Origin: Phormidium sp. FACHB-1136
Lineage (GTDB): Bacteria > Cyanobacteriota > Cyanobacteriia > Phormidesmidales > Phormidesmidaceae
Direction of reading: 5' to 3'
Length of the DNA: 64,000 bases
NCBI RefSeq assembly: GCF_014697375.1
Contig: NZ_JACJRS010000011.1
Location: 16,571 to 80,570, forward strand
Below the pieces are notes generated by a model, which did not search any database, had not been told where the DNA came from, and saw only the letters and a program-made list of their open reading frames with translations. This document shows, in pieces, positions 29,136-38,296 of this stretch. Each line of letters starts with the position of its first letter. Position 1 is the stretch's first letter. The position numbers and the translations under genes are program-made.

Positions 29136-29723
29136 TCAGTCCCCAGACTTACACCGCACCCGTGAACCATCACTGATCGCATTCACCGGGTAGGCATGAA
29201 ACACTCGCTGTACCCCCTGCTCATAGCCCTCGAAGGTATAGGCCGGGGCAGTGGCCAGCAGTGCCTCAATTAACTTCTGGGTGAAGAAGGGCGACACGGT
29301 GAAGAACCGCAGCGCTTTGACTGTCATTCCTGGCCAGTCGGTCAAAATGACGATGATGCCTAGGCGGGCCTCTGGGATAGTCCTGAAGTCGTCAAAGTGG
29401 GGTAAAACATCGGGGTGGAATCGGGCCAGGTGGAAGGGGCATTCATGCCAGGGCAGTACTACTTTTCCCCGCTGTGGCCGCCCAAAGCCCTTAGCGCCCA
29501 CTACCTCAAAAACTCGAAAGCAGACAAAGGGCATGGACTCCACCACATTCAGCCCAAACTCAAACACCCCCTTCTCTACGCCCTTCACCTCCGCTGGACG
29601 TAGCCCACTGAGGCTAATCATTAGTTCACAGTGGTCTTCTACCCAGGTAAACCGCGCCCCCTCCGCTTCCTGGGGTGGGTCGATGCGATCTCCAATGCTG
29701 ATGGGCTTTAGGTAGTCAGGCAT
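29136..29723 (-). CDS. hypothetical protein (195 aa) beside the CRISPR array
   Basis: The ATG at 29723 has GGAG eight bases before it; the longer frame runs into the array. The product is a mixed alpha/beta protein: HCELMISLSGLRPAEVKGVEKGVFEFGLNVVESMPFVCFRVF, then GIIVILTDWPGMTVKALRFFTVSPFFTQKLIEALLAT. I do not recognise it. It lies at the trailer (old) end of the array and convergently placed to nothing; a CRISPR-related role has no support. Confidence 0.65.
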   Translation of the reverse strand: MPDYLKPISIGDRIDPPQEAEGARFTWVEDHCELMISLSGLRPAEVKGVEKGVFEFGLNVVESMPFVCFRVFEVVGAKGFGRPQRGKVVLPWHECPFHLARFHPDVLPHFDDFRTIPEARLGIIVILTDWPGMTVKALRFFTVSPFFTQKLIEALLATAPAYTFEGYEQGVQRVFHAYPVNAISDGSRVRCKSGD

Positions 29724-29806
29724 GGCCATGGCTCCGTGTGGGCAGTAGCAGCATAGCCCAAGAGAGGCCACCCACAAAAAACCACCAGGGCAGCGGGTAG
29801 GGTGTG

Positions 29807-32800
29807 GAGTGATGGCCCACCAGCGTGGGGACAACGACATACGCATTTTATGGGGTGGTCTGTTCTCTCTGGTTCATCCCCACCAGCGTGGGGACAACGT
29901 AGAACCAGCCATCCCATCGAGCAAGATTCCGGCGGTTCACCCCCACCAGCGTGGGGACAACGGCCTCTCGGTGAGGGTGGACACCCTTGCCGTCGTCTGG
30001 TTCACCCCCACCAGCGTGGGGACAACTTGAAGTTTTTGACAACCCGACAGGATTTGAGGACGGTTCACCCCCACCAGCGTGGGGACAACGCCAGGGCAAA
30101 CAGCCAAGGGTGTAACGGCCCGCCCGGTTCACCCCCACCAGCGTGGGGACAACGTACCAAGTGGATACTAAGTAGGGTTGATTTTGGAACGGTTCACCCC
30201 CACCAGCGTGGGGACAACCCTGTTAACAGCAAAGCCGTAAACGATGACGGGACGGTTCACCCCCACCAGCGTGGGGACAACTGAAGGTTTCCCCCAAAGG
30301 GGGTGTTGCGTCGTCCGGTTCACCCCCACCAGCGTGGGGACAACGCGGCAATGGTTTGAGGCGTCAGTCCGATGTATCCGGTTCACCCCCACCAGCGTGG
30401 GGACAACGTAGCCTGCACCGGAATCCTGATCGACCGTGCCTCGGTTCACCCCCACCAGCGTGGGGACAACTCTCTACAGCGGTCGCGTATGGGGCACAGG
30501 TCGCCGGTTCACCCCCACCAGCGTGGGGACAACTTCAGACGGTGCTGACTGAACTACCCAACCCTCTGGTTCACCCCCACCAGCGTGGGGACAACTATGG
30601 CGAGGATTCCGATCATGATGCCTCCCATACGGTTCACCCCCACCAGCGTGGGGACAACTTGAAGTTTTTGACAACCCGACAGGATTTGAGGACGGTTCAC
30701 CCCCACCAGCGTGGGGACAACGGCCCGCTGCACCGCCACAAGCGACTCAGTCAGGTCGGTTCACCCCCACCAGCGTGGGGACAACGCCCTAGCTGTGATG
30801 GCCGCTCCTACTGTGCTGACGGTTCACCCCCACCAGCGTGGGGACAACGCCTCTTCTAGGTGCCAATCCTCTTCTAGCCAATCGGTTCACCCCCACCAGC
30901 GTGGGGACAACCAGCCCTTAAACTCACAGGCGTAAGCAGGAAACCCGGTTCACCCCCACCAGCGTGGGGACAACCTAGAAGCCGAGGCACGGCAACGCAA
31001 GGGCGCGGCGGTTCACCCCCACCAGCGTGGGGACAACTGATTCCACTTGCGACCCCATTCTGCTGCCAAGGCGGTTCACCCCCACCAGCGTGGGGACAAC
31101 CATGGCCCCTCGTGGAGCACCTGAGCGGGGATTTCGGTTCACCCCCACCAGCGTGGGGACAACGAACTTGGGACGACCCCGCCTAAGTTTGGCGTCCGGT
31201 TCACCCCCACCAGCGTGGGGACAACGTCGCATTTAGGTCAGCCAGAATGCCGGACAACCCGGTTCACCCCCACCAGCGTGGGGACAACATGGCGCGGATC
31301 TCTGCTAGCGTTAGGGCTTCTTCGGTTCACCCCCACCAGCGTGGGGACAACGGTCGTTTGGCTAACCCAGCGGTAGGTCTGGCGGGCGGTTCACCCCCAC
31401 CAGCGTGGGGACAACGGGATGCCACCGCTCTACCTTTTCCCGATGGCAACGGTTCACCCCCACCAGCGTGGGGACAACGTGGCACCCAGTACCCACCATG
31501 CGCGTCGGTGCCGGTTCACCCCCACCAGCGTGGGGACAACTCCACAGCAACAGCGTTTGATTTTGCCAATAAACGGTTCACCCCCACCAGCGTGGGGACA
31601 ACCCTTTTCGGCCCCCTTCTCTGAGCGGGTTGGAACCGGTTCACCCCCACCAGCGTGGGGACAACCTGTCAACCCCATACCTCTGACACCGGAGCAATAA
31701 CGGTTCACCCCCACCAGCGTGGGGACAACGGATGGTTAGATCCTCCCAGTCCACCGATACGGGCGGTTCACCCCCACCAGCGTGGGGACAACTGGAACCG
31801 TCCGGCAGATAGTCCACGCGGGTGAACGGTTCACCCCCACCAGCGTGGGGACAACCACATTGTGCGGCGTCGGTGGCGTCGTTGAAGAACGGTTCACCCC
31901 CACCAGCGTGGGGACAACCAGTCAGCCCCCCGGTGTTCTGCACCCGGACGGGCGGTTCACCCCCACCAGCGTGGGGACAACGAACCCGGAAAGCCCTCAA
32001 GATTTTGCCCTACGGCGGTTCACCCCCACCAGCGTGGGGACAACGTGGAACTTGGGGCCGGATACCGTGGCTAGGTCGCCGGTTCACCCCCACCAGCGTG
32101 GGGACAACGATGCGTTCCTGCTGTTTGGGATTATCCTTCGCCGCGGTTCACCCCCACCAGCGTGGGGACAACCGTGACTGATAACCCGTTAACTCCTATC
32201 GCTTAACGGTTCACCCCCACCAGCGTGGGGACAACGGTGGCTCGGCTAGGTTGTTCAGCAACAGGGCGATCGGTTCACCCCCACCAGCGTGGGGACAACG
32301 TTCCACGGTATCGAGAAGGTAGGAGAAGAGTGACGGTTCACCCCCACCAGCGTGGGGACAACTTCTCTCTTAATTTATCGACTAAAACGCCCTGAGCGGT
32401 TCACCCCCACCAGCGTGGGGACAACTTGGCGTGTGACTGATGGCCAATACTTCAACCTACGGTTCACCCCCACCAGCGTGGGGACAACTCCCAGAATGGT
32501 ATAGCCAATGCGGCCCGGTCGGCGGTTCACCCCCACCAGCGTGGGGACAACGTCGGCGCTATGCCGTTGCCCTCACCGGGGTGCAGCGGTTCACCCCCAC
32601 CAGCGTGGGGACAACCTACAGAAGGGCTAATGAGCGACGCACCCAAGACCGGTTCACCCCCACCAGCGTGGGGACAACGTACACCCTTAACTGGAGAGTA
32701 GTACACCCCTGCCCGGTTCACCCCCACCAGCGTGGGGACAACGCGGCTTCCTTGTCGGCTTGCTCTTTGGAGCAGCCGGTTCACCCCCACCAGCGTGGGG

Positions 32801-34003
32801 ACAACGCTACCTCATCTGGTCAGGCGGCGTAGGCTATCCGGTTCACCCCCACCAGCGTGGGGACAACGATAGTCATCTATTTGTCCTCTGGGTGGTGGTG
32901 CTCGGTTCACCCCCACCAGCGTGGGGACAACGGGGTGAATCGCTGAAACCATTGTAGCGCAAGGGCGGTTCACCCCCACCAGCGTGGGGACAACCTGGCG
33001 AGGTGCAAGTTGCGGCGGGTACGTTGACCGGTTCACCCCCACCAGCGTGGGGACAACTCGGTGAACTGCCCTTCCCAGGTCTTGCCGTACGCGGTTCACC
33101 CCCACCAGCGTGGGGACAACGCCCACCAGGCCCGCGCCCTCAATCGTGCGCACGTCGGTTCACCCCCACCAGCGTGGGGACAACTTGAATTGCTGAACGG
33201 CAGCGGCCCAGGTTAATACGGTTCACCCCCACCAGCGTGGGGACAACCCTTGCACAGGTTCTAGGTATACGATCCCCATAGCGGTTCACCCCCACCAGCG
33301 TGGGGACAACGTCAGGGCACGGTGCAGCAGGCGGGCTTGGCTGGTCGGTTCACCCCCACCAGCGTGGGGACAACGTTGATTCGGTAGCCATGGACGCCCA
33401 TGCTAGCCGGTTCACCCCCACCAGCGTGGGGACAACTGTGCCCAAACGGCCCCGTGGGCAGGGTCAGCAGCGGTTCACCCCCACCAGCGTGGGGACAACG
33501 CCCCCACCATTAGTTAAGGGCGGAAGTGGCAATCGGTTCACCCCCACCAGCGTGGGGACAACGTGATCGGGATGGATTTTCCGCAGTAGGCCATTCGGTT
33601 CACCCCCACCAGCGTGGGGACAACGTCGGGAAAGTATGCTCATAGCAATCCCGGTACGGCGGTTCACCCCCACCAGCGTGGGGACAACGTCAATTCTTGC
33701 CCGTCCTGGAAATCATGACAGGCGGTTCACCCCCACCAGCGTGGGGACAACGCAGTGGGAACTATCACTGCTACATTACCACTATCGGTTCACCCCCACC
33801 AGCGTGGGGACAACTCAACGCCCGAAGCCTTTGAGGATCGAGTCAAAGCGGTTCACCCCCACCAGCGTGGGGACAACTCAACTCGGATGCCGAGATGTTG
33901 AGGGCTTGGGCCGGTTCACCCCCACCAGCGTGGGGACAACTGGCCTGGTCGTCCCTCGGAATCATTACCCCTAGCGGTTCACCCCCACCAGCGTGGGGAC
34001 AAC
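29807..34003 (-). CRISPR. type I-E CRISPR array, 67 repeats and 66 spacers
   Basis: The 29-base repeat begins CGGTTCACCCCC and ends GTGGGGACAAC on the plus strand; its reverse complement (GTTGTCCCC...GGGGGTGAACCG) is the usual I-E form, so crRNA is made from the minus strand. Repeats are nearly all identical. The left-most (29807-29835) keeps only its 3' part, and the next (29870-29898) has two changes, marking the old end. Spacing is 62-65 bp, so spacers are 33-36, mostly 34. The spacers at 30027-30060 and 30659-30692 are identical. The youngest repeat (33975-34003) is 20 bp from the cas2 stop. The repeat pairs CCCCAC/GTGGGG. Confidence 0.98.
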
Positions 34004-34023
34004 GCATTCCAGAATAGCCGAAT

Positions 34024-34296
34024 TTAGGGGGTTCTGACCAGTAGTAACCCCTCTATGTCTACAAGAGACCTAGAGGGAGTCCCCAGCATTCGGGCTGCAA
34101 AGCCTTGTTCTCCGCGTTGGGGAAAGATCATCACGGCAGAGCCTTTGCCGAGTTTCTGCTCGATGAGATCCCAGAGTTCATCCCTCACCAGGGCAGATAC
34201 CCGTCCTGCAAAGACACCAGCCTTGATTTCAAACAGCCAGCGACTCAACTCACCCCGCAGTGTAGGTTTGGCATTCTCCAAAATGAGCACAATCAC
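34024..34296 (-). CDS. cas2: Cas2e, spacer-integration subunit
   Basis: A 90-residue Cas2 of the I-E type: MIVLILENAKPTLRGELSRWLFEIKAGVFAGRVSALVRDELWDLI and the end VDIEGLLLVRTP match the E. coli layout (94 aa). It bridges two Cas1 dimers in the integration complex. The start is GTG directly after the cas1 TAG, with GAGGAGGAC in the end of cas1 as ribosome site, so the two are coupled. Its stop is only 20 bases before the first repeat, leaving little room for a leader. Confidence 0.95.
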   Translation of the reverse strand: MIVLILENAKPTLRGELSRWLFEIKAGVFAGRVSALVRDELWDLIEQKLGKGSAVMIFPQRGEQGFAARMLGTPSRSLVDIEGLLLVRTP

Positions 34297-35208
34297 CTAG
34301 TTGTCCTCCTCACCCCAGTTTTTCCCACCTTCCACCCACTCCAAAACGTCATCCCATAGGAAGGCAATGGGTTCGTTATCTTCCTCCTCACCAAAACCCA
34401 GCACCCGATCCACGTCCTGCACCAGGCGATTCATCAGGCGATAGTCGCTAAATCGCTCTCGACACTTGCGGCGTACCAGGGTATCAAGATCGAAATAGGT
34501 TTCAGCCACGGCCTCAAAGGCGGCTGGAATCGTCGTTTCCGCTTTATATAAATCCGCCACATCATAGACAAAAGACAAGGGCTTGCCAGTATGAATGAAG
34601 CCCAAGGCTGGGGAGTAGCCCACCGAGTGTAGAGCGGCCTGACAGACGGCATAGAGACAGGTGTTAGCGATGGAAAGGGCTTGGTTGATGGGGTTAGCGG
34701 CATCCCAGTTGTCTTGTTTGTAGTCGCGCCCACTCCATTCCACTCCCGTTTTTTGGCTCCAGTGTTGATAGAGGGTTCGTACTCGCACCCCTTCATGGCC
34801 ACGGATTTGTTGCAGGGTCAGGTCTTCACTCAGGGGTTCCTCAAATCGGAACAGGTACATCCGCCGCACCACCGCCAGCCGCTGCATGGAGTCAGCCCAC
34901 AGGGTTGCCTGATGAATGAGTCTTCTAGCATTGTTGGCCCCGCTGCGGCCATGGGCATAGAAGCGCATTAAGCCTTCACCCACCCACTGCACCTGGCAGG
35001 CATTGTCCGATAGGGTTTTGATGGCCGCATGGGTGATTGATGTTCCTGGCCCTAGGAGCAGAGTTGAAATGGCCGCACAGGGCACAAAAAACTTACTTTT
35101 CTCTTTGAAAACGGCAATCGCTCGGTCATCCTGTTCGATGCGGCAATGTTCAAAGTACAGGAAGCTGATGCGATCACGCGCCTTTGGCAATGTTCGCAGT
35201 CTAGACAT
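34297..35208 (-). CDS. cas1: Cas1e, spacer integrase
   Basis: 303 residues. The metal-binding residues are present: Glu in IRGHEGVRVR (about 141), His in LGFIHTGK (about 210) and Asp in YDVADLYKAE (about 220). The Ile/Val-rich N-terminal beta sandwich (RISFLYFEHCRIEQDDRAI) is typical of I-E. It has a longer acidic C-terminus (FGEEEDNEPIAFLWDDVLEWVEGG). With Cas2 it inserts new spacers at the leader end. A 51-base gap separates it from cas6e. Confidence 0.97.
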   Translation of the reverse strand: MSRLRTLPKARDRISFLYFEHCRIEQDDRAIAVFKEKSKFFVPCAAISTLLLGPGTSITHAAIKTLSDNACQVQWVGEGLMRFYAHGRSGANNARRLIHQATLWADSMQRLAVVRRMYLFRFEEPLSEDLTLQQIRGHEGVRVRTLYQHWSQKTGVEWSGRDYKQDNWDAANPINQALSIANTCLYAVCQAALHSVGYSPALGFIHTGKPLSFVYDVADLYKAETTIPAAFEAVAETYFDLDTLVRRKCRERFSDYRLMNRLVQDVDRVLGFGEEEDNEPIAFLWDDVLEWVEGGKNWGEEDN

Positions 35209-35259
35209 GATAGTTAGATTGTGGAATAACGATGTTTCAGGAAGGGAACACTAAGGAAC

Positions 35260-35868
35260 TTAGGCGCGAAGTCGGGCAAGTGACAGAAGGCCACACCCAT
35301 AGGACTTGCCGCGACCAATACCTTGCTGCACAGCCGTCATAAACGTGCTGGGGGCTGTCACCTCTAGGGTGCCTTGGTAGAGGGCGGTCGTCAGCCGTAC
35401 CGGAGCTTGCCCCTTTTGCTTCGTCCCAAACACATTGGGCGAGGGAATAATATCAACCTCAAGCAGTCGGAATCCCTGGCATTCTCCCTGGCGTTCTAGC
35501 CAAGCCAGTTGATCCGGGCGGTGGTAAAACCCAGTAATCTTCTTGGTTTTGAAGTCCCGCTTACTGGGGTTAGCCCGAAGACGGAACTGAAAGCGCCCCT
35601 CCGGGAGTAGGTTCATTGATTTGATCGAATGGTTATTTAGATACCCAATTGGTAGCTTATGCCAGTCGGGTTCAATCTCAGACTGAACTAAGACCACATC
35701 ACTATCTGGCTCGTGGCGAAAGAGGATGTGCCAATCTTGGCGGGGCTGAGCACGGTCTTCCTCATCAGGAAAGGCTTGCATCATCCGCTGGTGAAACTTG
35801 TGGGCATTGCTCAAATCTCGCAACACCACCGTTTCACGGGGATTGAGGATTAGCTGGGAAAGGTACAT
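35260..35868 (-). CDS. cas6e: Cas6e, crRNA-processing endoribonuclease
   Basis: The ATG at 35868 follows GGAGG; 202 residues. MYLSQLILNPRETVVLRDLSNAHKFHQRMMQAFPD has the conserved His used for RNA cleavage, and GIGRGKSYGCGLLSLARL is the C-terminal glycine-rich loop of Cas6 proteins. It cuts the array transcript within each repeat hairpin and stays on the crRNA 3' end. It overlaps cas5e by 19 bases. Confidence 0.95.
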   Translation of the reverse strand: MYLSQLILNPRETVVLRDLSNAHKFHQRMMQAFPDEEDRAQPRQDWHILFRHEPDSDVVLVQSEIEPDWHKLPIGYLNNHSIKSMNLLPEGRFQFRLRANPSKRDFKTKKITGFYHRPDQLAWLERQGECQGFRLLEVDIIPSPNVFGTKQKGQAPVRLTTALYQGTLEVTAPSTFMTAVQQGIGRGKSYGCGLLSLARLRA

Positions 35869-36494
35869 AAGACCTCCGGCGAATGATAGGTGGTGGCAAC
35901 AGTGCGGCGACCAAAGCGGCGACGTTGCCAATCGAGGGGCACATCCTGACGGGTATCGGTACCATCCTCAGCGTCTAGCACCAGGCGCAGGGGAAATGGC
36001 GGAGCCTTTCGGCCTCGATGCTCATAGGTGGCTGTTTGCAGGGCAATTAAAAGGGGCTGTTTCACAATGCCCACTCGGATAGGATGGCTAGGGATAAAGC
36101 TTTTGCGACCAAAGTACAGTTGCCAACAGGGAGATTGGAGAGCTGCGTCCAGTTGAGTGAGTAATTCAACCTCTCCCTCTAGGCCCACTAAGTAATCGGC
36201 ATCGGCCACATAGTAGCGCTCACTCAGGGTGGTGTTGGCCTTTTCCTTATCCCACAGGTTGTCCTGCACAGTGTGATAATCCCGCTGCAAGACACCTTCC
36301 TTGTTCACGCGCACCCCCATCTTGAGAGCGGCGAGGTCGTAGATAGATTCCCATCGGGGACGCCCCAGGGCGGCACAGAGCAGTCCAATCACCGCAGATT
36401 TAGTCGGCTCACGGCGGCTATCCCGGTGGCCAAACTGGCTGTGGTCGCCCCAACTCATCATCGGTGCCCGGAGTCGCATCAGGAGAGTGGACAT
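35850..36494 (-). CDS. cas5e: Cas5e, Cascade 5'-handle subunit
   Basis: 214 residues starting MSTLLMRLRAPMMSWGDHSQFGHRDSRREPTKSAVIGLLCAALG, the invariant beginning of Cas5e. It caps the crRNA 5' end and links the backbone to Cas8e. The C-terminal RRRFGRRTVATTYHSPE segment is also typical. The start codon directly follows the cas7e stop. Confidence 0.97.
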   Translation of the reverse strand: MSTLLMRLRAPMMSWGDHSQFGHRDSRREPTKSAVIGLLCAALGRPRWESIYDLAALKMGVRVNKEGVLQRDYHTVQDNLWDKEKANTTLSERYYVADADYLVGLEGEVELLTQLDAALQSPCWQLYFGRKSFIPSHPIRVGIVKQPLLIALQTATYEHRGRKAPPFPLRLVLDAEDGTDTRQDVPLDWQRRRFGRRTVATTYHSPEVLCTFPS

Positions 36495-36495
36495 C

Positions 36496-37629
36496 CTACT
36501 TTCCTCCGTTGCTGAGAGCAGCTTCTAGAGCTTCCTTCAGAAGTGTTTCCACTGACTCTCGTTCTACCTCGGCCAGGGCGTTAAGTTGCTCGGCTAGGGT
36601 TGTACGGGTAACAATGCCTTTATAGACTACGCCAGCCTCGCCATACATTTTGGTCAGATCGGCCCAGTGAGTATCCAGTGATTTAACGGCATTTTCTAGT
36701 AGGCTCCTTCCACCCTTCGGGGCAATGGGATCTTCAAAGGCATCGACTAGGGAAACAGGTTGCCCTTGACGGACGATGGCCACCACCGCAGCGGGACGAG
36801 TGTGGGCAGCAAACCCATTTTGATGGCCGCTGGGAATCGCTTGAACAAAGGCATCAGCAAAAGCTTTGATCACCGCATCTAGGTGATCCGTCCCACCCAA
36901 ATTTTGGGCCAGTTGGTTGGTATCTAGGGTGGCAAAGCGATAGTAGGTAGAGCTGTTGTAGCCCGTTTCGCCCATGTGGTCGGCTCCGGTTTCGTCGTTG
37001 CCGCCTAGATCGTCCACAGCGGTAAAGAAGTCAAACTCCTGTTGTAGGGTGTTGACGCTGATAGCGTGGGCCATTTGCACAGCAGCATCCACATTCACTG
37101 TGGGTAAGGAAGCCATCATACGGCCAAAGAGGGCTACATCACCCGGTTTGCCAGTTTCAACTAAGGCTTTTTGGATGGTCTTGGTAATCTCCTTGGGTAG
37201 TTCTGGCTTTTCTCCAATGAGTCCGGGCTCAATAGTTACCCAGTTGTTGCCAAGGACATTAGCGATGGCCGCGAGTTCTGTCTGTCCTAGGAAAACAATG
37301 GTCGTCGCTTTGCCTTCATCGTTAAATTTGAGCTTGAGTCCTTCCTCCAACGCTAGACGAGCAGCGACGGTAGCCCGCTCAGCGTCAATGCCTTGTCCAA
37401 TCAGGAGTTCCTGAAGCTTGGGAAGCCAATTACGGGAGCGATCAGCAAATTGGACTGGATCGAGATCAGCGTATTCTTGATAGAACTTTCGCACCGCCCG
37501 CTTTTGGCACTGGCTAGAAATTCGGGCACGGGGGCGACCACCAAAGACAGTGGACTTGGGCATTCCGTTTTCATCCCGGTTTAGATTGGCAGGGGGAAAG
37601 CTTTGGATTAGATGAAGTTCGAGTTGCAT
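36496..37629 (-). CDS. cas7e: Cas7e, Cascade backbone subunit
   Basis: 377 residues. MQLELHLIQSFPPANLNRDENGMPKSTVFGGRPRARISSQCQKRAVRKFY is diagnostic of Cas7e (Cse4/CasC). The ADHMGETGYNSSTYYRFATLDTNQL and GHQNGFAAHTRPAAVVAIVRQGQPVSL segments follow as expected. Six copies coat the crRNA spacer. Confidence 0.97.
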   Translation of the reverse strand: MQLELHLIQSFPPANLNRDENGMPKSTVFGGRPRARISSQCQKRAVRKFYQEYADLDPVQFADRSRNWLPKLQELLIGQGIDAERATVAARLALEEGLKLKFNDEGKATTIVFLGQTELAAIANVLGNNWVTIEPGLIGEKPELPKEITKTIQKALVETGKPGDVALFGRMMASLPTVNVDAAVQMAHAISVNTLQQEFDFFTAVDDLGGNDETGADHMGETGYNSSTYYRFATLDTNQLAQNLGGTDHLDAVIKAFADAFVQAIPSGHQNGFAAHTRPAAVVAIVRQGQPVSLVDAFEDPIAPKGGRSLLENAVKSLDTHWADLTKMYGEAGVVYKGIVTRTTLAEQLNALAEVERESVETLLKEALEAALSNGGK

Positions 37630-37715
37630 GATGAATCTTCCTGCTTGAAGGTATTGGACTGAAGAATTGAATTAGTCTTTGCTAGACTTACTTGCCTTCA
37701 ATTCACAATTGACAA

Positions 37716-38285
37716 CTAATCTTGTCTATCGGAGGCTTGATCAGATTGAAGCTCTTTTTGCAAATTTGAAGCGCCCCAAAAGGTTCTCGCCCACTGGTCT
37801 TGGATGTATTGATCAGGATGTTCCCAACGGCACAGATCGGCAATAAGCTGGGGATAATAGACAGAAATTCTCTTATCTTTCTTGCTTTTCATCTGCCGCA
37901 CTAGGGCTGTGATTGGAGACTGAATATCATCTAAATCGGTATCTAGCAACGTTCTAAACCGTCGTTCTGGGCCTTTGGAGTCACTGCTGTTATGTAAGTC
38001 CAGGCAGCTTTTGGCAAAATTACGGGGGGCTGACTCAGAGTCTTGGACATGGAAAATCGAGAGGCAAGCGATGAAGATCCAAATATCCTGTTGCCGCTCG
38101 TGGATACCCTCTAGGTAGGGCAGCACAAAAGGATAGACCTTGCGAATATACTTGTGTTCGCCAGATAGTGCCCGCTTGAAGGTAGCTTTAGCACCATTGT
38201 CATTTTCAATGCGCTCTGTAACCGTCCGAAGGAAATTCACTTCTCGCTCTAGACGAGGACGAGATGTGGTTTGAGTTGTGGTCAT
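37716..38285 (-). CDS. cse2: Cse2/Cas11e, Cascade small subunit
   Basis: 189 residues, mostly helical and basic, beginning with a charged region and carrying RALSGEHKYIRKVYPFVLPYLEG and RRFRTLLDTDLDDIQSPITALVRQMKSKKDKRISVYYPQLIADLCRWEHPDQYIQDQWARTFWG, the Cse2 signature. Two copies stabilise the R-loop. It follows cas8e after 11 bases and precedes cas7e after an 86-base gap. Confidence 0.95.
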   Translation of the reverse strand: MTTTQTTSRPRLEREVNFLRTVTERIENDNGAKATFKRALSGEHKYIRKVYPFVLPYLEGIHERQQDIWIFIACLSIFHVQDSESAPRNFAKSCLDLHNSSDSKGPERRFRTLLDTDLDDIQSPITALVRQMKSKKDKRISVYYPQLIADLCRWEHPDQYIQDQWARTFWGASNLQKELQSDQASDRQD

Positions 38286-38296
38286 GAATTAGAATC

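Noticed and set aside
29136..29723. Possible new Cas accessory protein beside the array
   Set aside because: It lies at the trailer end, has no recognisable domain and no shared operon with cas genes.
29802..33974. Many short open frames such as GSPPPAWGQ and VHPHQRGDN repeats
   Set aside because: They are translations of CRISPR repeats, not proteins.
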